The notes under the pieces: generated by a model
Seen by the model: the letters and a program-made list of their open reading frames with translations, nothing else
Databases searched by the model: none
What the model was told of the DNA's origin: nothing
Translations under genes and position numbers: made by a program
In this document: piece by piece, positions 48,138 to 58,525 of the stretch
Layout: each line of letters begins with the position of its first letter
Position numbering within the stretch: the stretch's first letter is position 1
Source: Meira nashicola
Taxonomy: Eukaryota; Basidiomycota; Exobasidiomycetes; Exobasidiales; Brachybasidiaceae
Assembly: GCA_001600355.1 (NCBI GenBank)
Contig: BCJU01000003.1
Span: 1,554,519-1,618,518 of the forward strand
DNA: 64,000 nt
Direction of reading: 5' to 3'

Positions 48138-49193
48138 ATGGCATCATCTTCAACGGCCTTTTCAGGGCCAATTCCTCCACCAAGAAGTTTGCCCGTTGCA
48201 GAACCATCACCTGCAACCAGTTCACAAGCATTAAAATATCGTGGAGCAACTGTGGAGGATTTGCAACTTTCTCCAGCTGTTAGTGTTCCTACTACTGCAA
48301 CAATTGCAAACGCATTGGATGTTGCATTTGATCATGATTATGAACAATTGCCCGTACTATCCAGCAAGAATGGAGAGAGAAAGTTGGTGGGATATTTGGA
48401 TATAAAAAAGTTACGCTCAGATGTAGAAAGTGGAAAGTTGGAAAAGACACAAGGCGTTTTGAGTGTAACTGTTAAATTTGGAGGAGCAAAGAAAAAGGAA
48501 GGAAGTGATGCATCTTCTACATTCACACTCATCAGTCCAGAAACAGGTCTGGGTGAGCTAGAAGCATTTTTGGCTACTCATCCATTTGCATTGGTCACAG
48601 ATGCATCAAGATCTTTTGTTTTGGCAGTAGCAACACGCGATGACCTTCAAAAGTATGCTCAACGTCGTGGTTTAGAGGAAGCAGGAACAAAGACACCCAC
48701 TCAAGATACTGATATGCTTGACGATACTGTTCGACCAGGAGGTGTAGGGTCTTCTTCTCAACAGCAACCATCACTGAGCCGTCGTGAAGAAGAAGAGAAA
48801 CGAAAGGATCGCACATTGGCCGAATTTTTACAGATGCTAGATGGATATAGACCTTTGATCCCCGATCAAGTGACGGAACATTATTTGGAGAAAGTTGGAT
48901 TCGAATGTGAAGATGTTCGTTTAAAGAGACTGTTGTCTTTAGCAGCGGAAAAGTTCGTGGCAGATATCGCTGCTGATGCATTCCAATACGCACGTATTCG
49001 CACAAATGCCGGACCAGGAGCAAAAGGAAAAGCATCATCCAGTGGAAACGCATCTGCAGTCGCAGCAGCAGCAGCTGCTACAGCCGCTTCTTCCACTAAA
49101 GATCGTTCTCGAACAGTATTAACGATGGACGATTTAGGTGCTGCCCTTGGAGAATATGGTATTAATGCAAGAAGAGCAGATTTCTATCGGTGA
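48138..49193 (+). CDS. TAF10: Fusion of a CBS-domain pair with TAF10 histone fold
   Basis: 351 residues in one open frame from ATG 48138. Residues about 30-185 are a Bateman-type CBS pair: KYRGATVEDLQLSPAVSVP, then ALDVAFDHDYEQLPVLSS...KLVGYLDIKKL, and a second CBS with ETGLGELEAFLATHPFALVTD...FVLAVATRDDLQKYAQRR. A Gln/Ser/Glu-rich linker of about 40 residues follows. Residues about 226-351 are TAF10: TLAEFLQMLDGYRPLIPDQVTEHYLEKVGFECEDVRLKRLLSLAAEKFVADIAADAFQYARIR order, an Ala-rich loop, and the last histone-fold helix LTMDDLGAALGEYGINARRADFYR-type ending. TAF10 is shared by TFIID and SAGA. CBS pairs bind adenosine nucleotides in other proteins. I know of TAF10 and of stand-alone fungal CBS proteins separately, not joined. 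An internal TAF10 start cannot be excluded. No stop or splice signal separates the two parts. Confidence 0.85.
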   Translation: MASSSTAFSGPIPPPRSLPVAEPSPATSSQALKYRGATVEDLQLSPAVSVPTTATIANALDVAFDHDYEQLPVLSSKNGERKLVGYLDIKKLRSDVESGKLEKTQGVLSVTVKFGGAKKKEGSDASSTFTLISPETGLGELEAFLATHPFALVTDASRSFVLAVATRDDLQKYAQRRGLEEAGTKTPTQDTDMLDDTVRPGGVGSSSQQQPSLSRREEEEKRKDRTLAEFLQMLDGYRPLIPDQVTEHYLEKVGFECEDVRLKRLLSLAAEKFVADIAADAFQYARIRTNAGPGAKGKASSSGNASAVAAAAAATAASSTKDRSRTVLTMDDLGAALGEYGINARRADFYR

Positions 49194-49232
49194 TTGGAAA
49201 GAATGTATACGGATTGTATAATTGAATGACAT

Positions 49233-50599
49233 TTAGTCCATCCCTGTAGGATGAATAGGAAGAGGATGAAATCATTGTTTGCGTTAGTTGAAAGACTTAA
49301 TACTACCCAATCATCTTATGATTTATACTCACAGTGAAGGAAAAGCAATCCTAAGCCACTGCCGATGAGAAAGATGCATAAAAATCTATTGGCTTGTCGA
49401 TTATTCTCCTTTGCTCGTTGCAGCTGTTCATTACCTTTGCCTACTTCCAATGTATGCCCAAGTGCTTCTTGATGTAAGTTATCAGCCATTTCTGTTTGAT
49501 TGCCCAAATGTTGTATTAGTTGTGTTTGTAGTTCAGAAATCTCACTTAATTTCCGTTCTGCTGCCTCAACCGCACGTAAGTCATCAGAAAGAGATTCAAC
49601 CAAAGCAGAAGATTCTTTGTCAAATTGTTGAATTTGTTCTGCTGTCAATTGAGATGATGAGAAATCACTTTGATACGGCTGGNCCAGAGAAAGAACTTCG
49701 TTCGGAACGCTGGATTTCTCTTTCGTTTGTGTCGCTCGTACACTACCGGCAACAGGCTCACGTTTCTTTTCGATACCATTGGAGGACGTCAAAGTTGCTG
49801 CTGAACCCGCTAAATTGATCTGTTTCACTCTTTGTGCTTTCAATCGGGCTTCTTGAAGATCACCCATTTTTGCATTCGTCTGTGCTAATTTATTATTTAG
49901 GTATTGAGTGATAGCAAATCGATGTTGACTCAATTGCTCGGCATATAATGGATGAGATCTACCCGGAGAGGCAGACGTGGTAGCACTTCCCAAAAGACGA
50001 GAAAAAGGATTGTGCGATAAGCCAACAGTCGTTCGCTTTCGTACATTTTCTCCTTCCTCTAATTCTTTGATTCGTGCTAAACATCGCTTTATCGTAATCT
50101 TGACCTGGAATTCGATCTCATCCCGTTCCTTGTCATTCAGATTTTGTACTCCTCGCCAAGAGTCTAGCGAGTTTTTTGAACTATCATTTGCACTGGCTCT
50201 CGATTGAGGTCTTGCCGATGATGTGGTTGTAGCCAAATAGGGTTTCCTTATTGCACGTTGAAAATCATTTATCGATACAATAGCACGTTGAATCTTTACA
50301 GCTTCATTAAACCATTCTTCATCTGCTTTTCGTAAACGCAAACAATCCCTTTCACGTTGACTGATTGTCTTTTTGTCACTTGATTGCTTCTCTAATAGCT
50401 TAAACTTTTGTATAAATGATGCACTTAAAATCGGTCCTAGTGATTCATCCCTTCGTTTTTCCCATTTTCGCCTACTTTCTACCGCTTCTTCTCCTTGTTT
50501 CTCGATCAAACTTTGGAATAGCTGCGTATGATCGTTACCAATTTGAATAGACGATGTCGAAGCCATCTCTGAAGAGTAATTTATGTCGCTGGTAGTCAA
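49233..50599 (-). CDS. UFE1: Syntaxin-18/Ufe1-type Q-SNARE, two exons
   Basis: 425 residues: exon 49333-50599, then an 89-base intron (GTGAGT donor, CTAAC branch sequence, ACAG acceptor) and an 11-base coding exon 49233-49243. The join gives an ending GLLFLHWMD, like the FLDWY-type tail of syntaxin 18, while reading through instead would end CEYKS. The N-terminal half is a helical domain with a conserved KRRDESLGPILSASF-like region; the Qa-SNARE motif (ELQTQLIQHLGNQTEMADNLHQEALGHTLEVGKGNEQLQRA order, about 345-395) precedes a single C-terminal membrane helix (FLCIFLIGSGLGLLFL). Role: t-SNARE of the endoplasmic reticulum for retrograde Golgi-to-ER vesicles. Base 49683 is an N, so one codon is undetermined. 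An alternative Met at residue 12 is possible. Head to head with Far11. Confidence 0.82.
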
Positions 50600-50826
50600 A
50601 AGGAAAATTTGTACACTTTATCGGCACTTCTCCACAACCTTAAAAGCGCGACTCTTTAAGAAGCTCAGGCACATTTCTTCCTAAATTTACAACAACACAC
50701 ACATGCACGGACAGGCTCAGTACATATCAACTCGTTTGTGTTAATTATCAAAATTTATTATAATCATCATTACCTACTTAACTCCATCTGTGAAGTCTCT
50801 CTCTTTTTCTCTCTCTGGCAACAGAA

Positions 50827-53800
50827 ATGGAGAATGACAAATCACAAGAGCAACATGACGGAAAAGTGCAAGATGATCGATTGGAAGGAACAGGTGTAGA
50901 AGAGCAAATTCGAGCGGCGCTATCGTCTGATGTTGAATTCACTCAGCCCGAAATAGACACTTCTGCTATTGAACCTGATCAAATCATTTCTTTAGCCGAT
51001 GATGATGGTATGATTTCAAATGCAAAATTAGAAGCTGATGTTGTGGATACAGCAATGGAGGCAGTAGAAGGTGATGAAGAGAGCGGTCCTCAAGAGATCG
51101 TGAGACCGATTTCACCTCCAGCTGTTCTGCAAGATGGGACACCAAGTGGCATCTTACAATCTTCAGAGAGTGAAACTGATACTTTACCTATCTTGAACGA
51201 GAATCAAAGACAAGGTGAATTTACGCAGGCACAGCAGCAACAATTTGATTCCGGACAGCAACAACAACAACAAACGCAAGATCAAGACGGAAACAATCAA
51301 CCTTCTCAAGGGCCTTTGGACGCCATCACTTTAGGACAATTGAGAAATTTAATCAATGTACAAAGACCAAAAGCACGTCATTATTCTTATCCTACAGACG
51401 CAGATTCAGATTCACTGCCGATGGAGATTGATGAATTTTACAGCTATGTGGAAGCTCCACAAGTAACTGAAAATCGAGAAGCATGGGAAGAATGGTGCGA
51501 ATTACTAGCAAAAGGCGAAGGTGGAATTTCTTCTACTCAATCAGCTGAAACATCAGAGAAACCTTCAGAGACATTTGGAGGCGCTCTAGGTCTTGGTCTG
51601 GGAGATGGCTCCCAAGGAGATGCACCCAAAGATGCCCCAGACCGAGATCGATCAATGTCGGAATGGACATCCTTGCCTACCTCTAGTAGAAGGAAGCGCA
51701 TTCAGTCTTTACTATCACTTTTGGAGGTGAAAGATCCAGTCGCAAGGCAAAGAGCATCGAGAGCTCTTCTGTACCTCCTACAAGGAAGTTTTGCCGATAC
51801 GCATGGCCCCGAACATCAATTGAGTTGGATTTTGGAGAATGCCCGAATGGTGCGAGCTTCTGGAGGTTTCGGCGAGATTTATAGCGCTTTCAAGATTGCT
51901 AGCTGGAAGCATGATTGGCTCAGCTCTTTACCGGATCATATCCCTTCCAGTGAAGCAGCAAAGGAAGGCGAGCCTGCGCCAGAACCTTTGCTTACTTGGC
52001 AAACCAAATTAGAATACCTCGACGAGATTAACCTGGAATTGGCCCTACATTTTGCACAATTGTACATTTTGGTGGAAACACAACGTGGTGAAGAAGAATG
52101 GGGAGACGAATTGATGAGTCTAGATCCGCCATTGCCAACTTATCTGTTTGGCTTGGTTGCAGCTTTGCGAGAAAAGAATGCCAAAGGATATCCTGTCAAG
52201 AAACTCTTGCTGCTTCTTTGGAAAACTATTTTGGCCACATTTGGAGGATTAAAGCAGGCATCTCGATGCAAAGAACTTGCAAGAGAGCTCGAAGGCTTAC
52301 CTCCTAAACCGCCACAGAAAAGCGTTGGACGACAAAAAGGTGTCGTAACAAAAGCTACACCTCTTGATTTGCATAACTTTCAGGATGAAGTTGCGGTCAA
52401 ATATCCGACATATTCATCCGCTACACGTAAGCCTGGAGATTTGCCTTATGACAAGATTGCTTCAGCCGTTGCACCCATTCCACCTCGTAAAACAATGGCT
52501 TCGACGGGTGATGCTAATGGCGCAAACGGAACGGCAGCTTTTCCCGGTACCCCCGCTCCTTCACCTCCTCCATCACCTAAGCCCAATAAGCAAAAGTATC
52601 AAACAGATCAAAGTCGACCATTTGTATTTCCTTACAGCAAATCTGTTCAAGGTCCACGTATGGTGCCATATTCTATCGAAGAAGCAAGTAAGCTGTATAG
52701 AGAGAATATGTATGTAAGCTTGGAATTATGGCAATTATGGCGTTTAAGAGAAGAATGCATACACGAAGAATCAGGCGTTGCAAGTGCTGCTGATGGAACT
52801 CGGATGGGCTTCGGAACATGGGAGAAAGAAATGCGAAGGATTGAGACTAGTATACACGAAGGTGCTTCATCTCAAGGAAGCAGAAGTCCTACATTTACGG
52901 ACGGAGCTAGCTTCATGGCGGGACAAGGACCTGGTGGAATGGGTGGTAGTCAATCAAATCAAAATTCGTTCAGATCGCGTGGAGAACCAACATTGGACCG
53001 ATTAGAAGCATTGGAGAGAGAACTTGATGCTGAATTAAGCCGTGTCGAAAGCGATCACATGTTGGCAGTTTTAGACAATTCTCGTTATATAAACACAATC
53101 TCATCCTTGCGTCAGAAACGTGCCGATGCCCGACGATTACAAAGGGTGGATATTCTGTATCGTGCTGTTTTGCCGCACCTTCAAAGTAGTGTGATTGTTT
53201 TGCTTAAACTTCTCTTAGCTACAGTCACGCAACAGAATAGCACCAACAGTCCTTACTTTCAAGCATTGGCAGACGGAATTGCTATTGAAGATGCACCTCC
53301 TCCAACATTGGAAGATATCGATATTGTACGTCATCGAGAGATTACGTCCAAGGCTATAAGTGGTATTCTGTTGTTACTGTTGAAATGGTTCAAAGTGAGC
53401 CATATTATGAAGTTTAACTTCTTGTCTCAATTATTGGTTGACAGCAACTGTTTGTTGTTAATTTTGAAAATGTTTGGCTTGACAGAGATCAATAATCAAG
53501 TCAAAGTTGTCAACGAGATTCCAAATTTCAACTTTTTCCGATTTTGCGAATTGAATTGCGGTCAAGAGCCCAGGAAGCCAAAACCTGAGGATACAGTGAT
53601 GGCTAAGCAGCCTTTTGAAGGTTTACCAAGTCCACCAATGGGATTGACACATCTAAACTCTACAATTGAAGATGTAGAATTTATGGACCGTTATTCGTTC
53701 AGAAACTTTTTTGCTGGATTAAATTTTACTCGTATATTGCAAAAGCTAACAAAACGCAAAATTCATCGAATTTTACTATTGGTTCAATACAAAAGTAGTG

Positions 53801-55110
53801 CAATCCTCAAACGCACATTAAAAGTACCACATCCTGATTTACAGCTTTACGCACTCAAAGTGATTAAAAATCAAGTACCTTTTTGTGGACGTAAATGGAG
53901 ACAAGCAAATATGAAAGTGATCACGGCAATTTATCTAAACTGTAGGCCAGATTTGCGCGATGAGTGGCTAAGTGGTGCAGATATTGATGGCGATGTAGAA
54001 GAAAGTCTACCGCAAGAGCAAGCTTTGAGAGGTTTAGTGAAATATTACAATCAATCACGCATTGGTTCGCCTTCCAATACCTCAAGCGGTTTAAGCGGTC
54101 AACAAGGAAGTCAATCAGGGCATGGACATAAACGATCTATCAGCACAGGCATTAATGCGGGTCAATTGCCAGACGGTTTAGCGGGTGACGCTCAAAGTAA
54201 TGCTGCCTTTTTCAATGCTACGGGAGCAGGTGTAGGTGGAAATGTGAACGCAGGTCATTCTCAAACGAATATGCCTGCTTCTCCTTCTGCACTTAATAGA
54301 CCTAATTTGAACTTCTTTGAGAGCGAAATCTTGCCACCTTTGCGTAGAGGAGCAGAGACAACCGCTGGTACTCGTCGTTACATTCCTGATGATCTTTTAG
54401 ATGGATATCTAGATGATTATGAAGACATTCTTGGTGAAGTGTTCGGAGAAGGAGATCAATCAATCTTGGGTAATACTGGAAGTAGTTTAGGGGGGCAAGA
54501 TGAAGACGGGCAATGGCATGGTTTGAGTAACGAAGGTAGTCAAGCAGCTTGGGCTCGATTAAATGAAATTCTTGGAGATAATGAATCCATTCCTGATTCT
54601 GAGAGTGTTCATTCTCTAAATTCTTATGGTGAAGGAGCAGAAATAGGACAGCAAGGCATGGAAAGGGAAGGATTGAAATCTCCCGATATGGCTATTCGTA
54701 GAAGAGCAATGGAAGAAGACGAATTGGAAAACGGTGCACAAACATGGGAATCTCTAAGTCCGATCGCGATCACTACTTTATCATCTTCTAGACCATCAAC
54801 TCCAGGCTCGCCGCATCACATTAGAAGGAGATCGAGTAACGATGGCAGTCCGGGCATGTTATTAGACAGCACGGATTTGTCAAATTCAGGTTTAGGACTT
54901 CGTAAGGGTTCTGACTCTAGTCCTTTGAGACCGGTTATGAGCTTCGGACCGGAGATCTTAAATGATGACGCAGAGCAGGGTGGCGATCCAATTCTTGCTG
55001 GTGTAGCCATCGATGATGAGGAGGAAGAGGAAGATCTTATCGGAGTAAATCCAAGACCTGAACCAAAAGCAGGAGGCATCGATGAAGTAGAACATGTATG
55101 GAATGTATAA
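50827..55110 (+). CDS. FAR11: STRIPAK component Far11/STRIP
   Basis: 1427 residues from ATG 50827, no introns. After an acidic, Gln-rich N-terminus (run of nine mostly Gln near residue 145), the N1221 region begins around residue 215 (ENREAWEEWCELLAKGEG). It continues with WILENARMVRASGGFGEIYSAFKIASWKHDWL and LYILVETQRGEEEW. The C-terminal DUF3402 region (about 610-1060) has RPFVFPYSKSVQGPRMVPYSIEEASKLYRENMYVSLELWQLW-type blocks and the helical LLVDSNCLLLILKMFGL...IPNFNFFRFCELN segment. Both domains together identify Far11/STRIP1/2. Role: scaffold of the striatin-interacting phosphatase and kinase complex, acting in cell fusion, septation and TORC2 signalling. A disordered acidic/Ser-rich tail ends in DEVEHVWNV. 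Head to head with Ufe1 across 227 bases; its leader has CT repeats. Confidence 0.9.
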   Translation: MENDKSQEQHDGKVQDDRLEGTGVEEQIRAALSSDVEFTQPEIDTSAIEPDQIISLADDDGMISNAKLEADVVDTAMEAVEGDEESGPQEIVRPISPPAVLQDGTPSGILQSSESETDTLPILNENQRQGEFTQAQQQQFDSGQQQQQQTQDQDGNNQPSQGPLDAITLGQLRNLINVQRPKARHYSYPTDADSDSLPMEIDEFYSYVEAPQVTENREAWEEWCELLAKGEGGISSTQSAETSEKPSETFGGALGLGLGDGSQGDAPKDAPDRDRSMSEWTSLPTSSRRKRIQSLLSLLEVKDPVARQRASRALLYLLQGSFADTHGPEHQLSWILENARMVRASGGFGEIYSAFKIASWKHDWLSSLPDHIPSSEAAKEGEPAPEPLLTWQTKLEYLDEINLELALHFAQLYILVETQRGEEEWGDELMSLDPPLPTYLFGLVAALREKNAKGYPVKKLLLLLWKTILATFGGLKQASRCKELARELEGLPPKPPQKSVGRQKGVVTKATPLDLHNFQDEVAVKYPTYSSATRKPGDLPYDKIASAVAPIPPRKTMASTGDANGANGTAAFPGTPAPSPPPSPKPNKQKYQTDQSRPFVFPYSKSVQGPRMVPYSIEEASKLYRENMYVSLELWQLWRLREECIHEESGVASAADGTRMGFGTWEKEMRRIETSIHEGASSQGSRSPTFTDGASFMAGQGPGGMGGSQSNQNSFRSRGEPTLDRLEALERELDAELSRVESDHMLAVLDNSRYINTISSLRQKRADARRLQRVDILYRAVLPHLQSSVIVLLKLLLATVTQQNSTNSPYFQALADGIAIEDAPPPTLEDIDIVRHREITSKAISGILLLLLKWFKVSHIMKFNFLSQLLVDSNCLLLILKMFGLTEINNQVKVVNEIPNFNFFRFCELNCGQEPRKPKPEDTVMAKQPFEGLPSPPMGLTHLNSTIEDVEFMDRYSFRNFFAGLNFTRILQKLTKRKIHRILLLVQYKSSAILKRTLKVPHPDLQLYALKVIKNQVPFCGRKWRQANMKVITAIYLNCRPDLRDEWLSGADIDGDVEESLPQEQALRGLVKYYNQSRIGSPSNTSSGLSGQQGSQSGHGHKRSISTGINAGQLPDGLAGDAQSNAAFFNATGAGVGGNVNAGHSQTNMPASPSALNRPNLNFFESEILPPLRRGAETTAGTRRYIPDDLLDGYLDDYEDILGEVFGEGDQSILGNTGSSLGGQDEDGQWHGLSNEGSQAAWARLNEILGDNESIPDSESVHSLNSYGEGAEIGQQGMEREGLKSPDMAIRRRAMEEDELENGAQTWESLSPIAITTLSSSRPSTPGSPHHIRRRSSNDGSPGMLLDSTDLSNSGLGLRKGSDSSPLRPVMSFGPEILNDDAEQGGDPILAGVAIDDEEEEEDLIGVNPRPEPKAGGIDEVEHVWNV

Positions 55111-55269
55111 TGTGAACATTCTAGGATTTTCACCATCAAGTATAATAATAAATTCAATTAAATTCAATCAGAGAACATGCTTGCGCTATAGATACAGAAT
55201 GTGCTACTAAATAAACATTATTACAGAAGAGAGAGTGTTTTTCAAAAAGTTTCTAAAGAGAGTAGTCTA

Positions 55270-56520
55270 TCAGAAGATCGGATTAGAATCTTCATCTTCG
55301 AGAGGAGGTGACGATGGAATTGGACAATAATAATTTTCGCAAATGATCGGAGTCGAAGGAAGTTCGAATGTCGGTGGTGGAAGACGGGGCGGTGGAATTG
55401 TGCTGGATGAACGCGAAAGACGGGAAGAAGTTTTAGGTCGACGTGAACGATCTGGAGGTGATGTACCTGTGAAAGATTGTTCGCCAATAGAAGGCAATCT
55501 CATCCTGTATTGTCGTAACTTTTCACTGAAAGGTGCGATATCCACTGTATGGATTGCATCTTCGAAACCCAAACTTGAAACTTCACTCCATTCTGCTGTT
55601 GTTGCGGAAGAAGAAGAAGATCCACGCATCGAATAAAAAAAAGGTGAAGGTGGAATGTTTTCCTCTGTTGTTGAACAAGTCCATGTGCTCTTTGGACTAC
55701 CTTGAACGATGGATTTTTGTCCAGAAGAATATTCTGCAATTTCATCTTCCGGATGAGAAGAGGAAGTTGGAGGTAAACTATCAAGGTGTTTGCTTCTTAA
55801 ACGTCCTTTCGGAGGACGTGGCGGTAATGACATTGTGCGAGGTCGTTTAGGTAATTCGTACTCTGGCTTTCGTACTTTTGGAACGTTTGCTTGTGAAAGT
55901 CTTGTATCAAACGAACGATTAAAGCTTTGCTGATCAAATCTGCCTTTATGATTCATATCAAGGATCATCATTGCTTCTTCGACAGCCCAAAATTCTTCAC
56001 TTGGAATAGCACTTAAACGCCATGAAGCGATTTCCAATGTTTCATTTGTATACTTTTCCGTATTGAATGATTCTGGAACGTGAAGATATGCACCGTATTT
56101 GTTGCTTTGTTGTGTGACGTTTGCACTCATGCGCGCTTTGCTTCTTTTGCTACTTGGAAGTGACAAATTTGCAAAGTCAAAAGTTTTATTTGATGAAATT
56201 GTTTCTTTACTTGATCTTCTAGACATACTTCTTTGTGTTGCTTTACGGATCGATGAATCTTCTTTGAACGGATTGAAACGAGAAAAGTTTGCGCGAACTC
56301 TGGCAAGTGGTTTTGTTTGCGCATTTTTGTCATGGTTATCAGCTGAACTAGCTGTTGTTCGTTGTGTTTCTATATCTCCTCCTAATTCTAAAAAAGAACC
56401 AGGAATATCGATGAAACTTGGCCTTCTGTGTTGTTGTGATGAACCAGCATCCCTCTGTCGTGTGCCAAGATTGAATTCGGATTTGTCTAAATCTCTGATA
56501 ACATCTTGAAAGCGTAGCAT
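55270..56520 (-). CDS. Protein of unknown function, Ser/Arg/Pro-rich
   Basis: 416 residues from ATG 56518-56520; the frame is open a little further upstream, but only from a TTG. I do not recognise a domain. Most of it is low complexity: RRPSFIDIPGSFLEL near residue 30, KATQRSMSRRSSKET around 100, PKRPRTMSLPPRPPKGRLRSKHL around 225-250. The only ordered-looking part is residues about 145-200 (YGAYLHVPESFNTEKYTNETLEIASWRLSAIPSEEFWAVEEAMMIL order), with several Trp and Tyr residues, which could be a conserved helical motif. Repeated RxxS sites would suit kinase regulation, but this is inference. It is convergent with Far11, whose stop lies 160 bases away. The long frame and codon use support a real gene. 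Confidence 0.65.
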   Translation of the reverse strand: MLRFQDVIRDLDKSEFNLGTRQRDAGSSQQHRRPSFIDIPGSFLELGGDIETQRTTASSADNHDKNAQTKPLARVRANFSRFNPFKEDSSIRKATQRSMSRRSSKETISSNKTFDFANLSLPSSKRSKARMSANVTQQSNKYGAYLHVPESFNTEKYTNETLEIASWRLSAIPSEEFWAVEEAMMILDMNHKGRFDQQSFNRSFDTRLSQANVPKVRKPEYELPKRPRTMSLPPRPPKGRLRSKHLDSLPPTSSSHPEDEIAEYSSGQKSIVQGSPKSTWTCSTTEENIPPSPFFYSMRGSSSSSATTAEWSEVSSLGFEDAIHTVDIAPFSEKLRQYRMRLPSIGEQSFTGTSPPDRSRRPKTSSRLSRSSSTIPPPRLPPPTFELPSTPIICENYYCPIPSSPPLEDEDSNPIF

Positions 56521-58525
56521 GACTAGCAAAGTGGCTGTCAATGAAATTGCTAATGAGGAAGATGGATGATGATGGCAAGAAGAAAAAGAATGTATGAAGG
56601 GAAAACGAAGAAAAGGTGTTAATGAATGTGGACTTTATTTGAAAAATTCCTCCAGCAGGTAATATGTACACAAAAACATGCATGTCCGAAAAGTCAGCAC
56701 TGCAGCTAATTCAACCCAGTATTCACTCGACAGATCACTCCAGCAGTGCTTATGTTTTCTTTCGTCGATCGTATTTGGGTGACTGAAAATCCTACATATA
56801 TGAATTTTCCGCGATGCAGGCACACTTGCAATGTACTTCAATGAAAGCCCTTATCATTGCAATTTCTGTCTTTTGTGTTAAGAAAAAGTCGGCGTACATG
56901 CCGAAGGAAGGACAATTTCTTGTATTTTTTAATTTCCTTTCAAGATGCAAAGCCCGAAAAGCTCCTTGAGTAGATGGAAGACACACCAAAACACCGCTGG
57001 AATCAAATTATGCATGAAAAGCGGAAGCTTTTTTTTACGTATTTTTTTGAATGAAATTTATCAATTGATAATTTTCGTGATCTAGGCGTTCTTGGCGTAA
57101 ATAGGGTGTATCACATTTTTTTACACTTATCATCAAGTGCAGAAAAATGAGGAGTTTTTTGTCCGCTTGAGACAATAATGCATTTATTCGTGATTTTTGA
57201 TTTTCTTTTTGAATGATTTGAACTGAAAAATGATACTTATCGAACAGAAAAATGTGTGACTTTAGCTTTGAGTAACATGCTTTTCTTTTCACTAACCTTC
57301 CCACGCTTAAAATAGAAGGAACAAAAGAGATCTGCAGACTAGGACATTCAACACTCATTGTATGCGCTTAAACGAAGGCGTCAAATTATTCAGGGTCTTA
57401 TCGGAGAATAAAAGGTCCGAAATGTTGTTAGTGTTAGTGTTGTTGTTGTGTTCATATAATGATGTATTTCTTCATTTCTTGGAAAAAAAAAGGTTTGCTC
57501 TTTACTTCCATGAACAATAATAATAGAGTGAATTAATTCATTAATTATAAACGCAGGCACAAGTGATATTAGCGTGCGTGTTTCAAACTCTTGGTCACAT
57601 GAAGAAAAAAAAAGGCCAATTGACATGACACGAAAATCATTTTCACTTATAGTACAAGTATACTTACTATACGTTTTGCACAAAACATAAATGAATACGC
57701 CAGGGTCATTTTCGCGCGGAACTTCTCTATCCGTTCAGACAAATGAATAATTTTCAATAAACAAAGCAAACAACGTTCAAGCCAACAGAGAATTTAGTTC
57801 ATTTCGCTCGATTTCCGGCACCGGATCAGGTGGCTTTGAATGTGCATCAGAATAAATACTTTTTGTATAAAAAATTCACTTTCCGTTATCATCTTGCAGC
57901 CTTGGTTGATCCTTATTTAAATAAAAAAAAAACCCGGCATTTCCCCTATCTATCAAAATGCCAAAAAAAAGCCAAAAACTCCTGTTTAATGGGATGGTAT
58001 TGACCATAATTTCTTCGTACGGCTCACGCCTTTTACCTTTTCGGTCACCGCCCGTCTTAGAAGGTTCGGTCCGTCTTTTTTTTTTAATTTTTCTGTAATG
58101 GCTAATAATAGAAAGTCTTACTCTTTTTCCTTTTCAAGTCAAATTGCTTTTAGAAAGTGAATGTTTTTATTGGCTGCTTAGGTTTGTGAAGATGGGTTAG
58201 ATTGAAAAAATAATTACCCCGCTTCTAAGGAGAAGGGGATTAATAATAGCATTTCTTTTTTATTTTTTCTGCCAAGGCATTTGAGCGGAAAGACAAAATT
58301 ATAAACATCAAAGACGGGCGCTTACTGGAAAAAGGGTAGATATATAAATGAGACCAATCCATATCTCCCCCTCCTCTTTCATCCCCTTTCCTTATTCAAT
58401 TTGCATACCTCCTGTCTCCTGTCTCTCCCAAATAAAACATATTTTTCCTTATTCCTCTATTTTGAACAATTTTCCCTTTTCACTTTTCACCACCACTCTC
58501 ACACACACACACAAAAACATTCACC
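56521..58525. other. Large divergent intergenic region upstream of catalase
   Basis: About 2 kb, AT-rich with many A or T runs. Toward the catalase end, CCCCT/AGGGG cores (general stress element pattern) appear near 57944, 58234 and 58382, a TATATAAA box lies at 58341-58348, and pyrimidine-rich leader follows to the ATG. Short open frames such as 57390-57683 show no domain. Confidence 0.45.
58341..58348 (+). promoter_or_regulatory. TATA box of catalase gene
   Basis: TATATAAA, 178 bases before the catalase ATG and followed by a C/T-rich leader. The start has a favourable CACC-ATG context after a CA repeat. This arrangement fits a strongly expressed gene. Confidence 0.45.

Noticed and set aside
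56542..58300. Short frames upstream of catalase (for example 57390-57683)
   Set aside because: AT-rich, low-complexity translations (TTTLTLTT), no start context or splice pattern.
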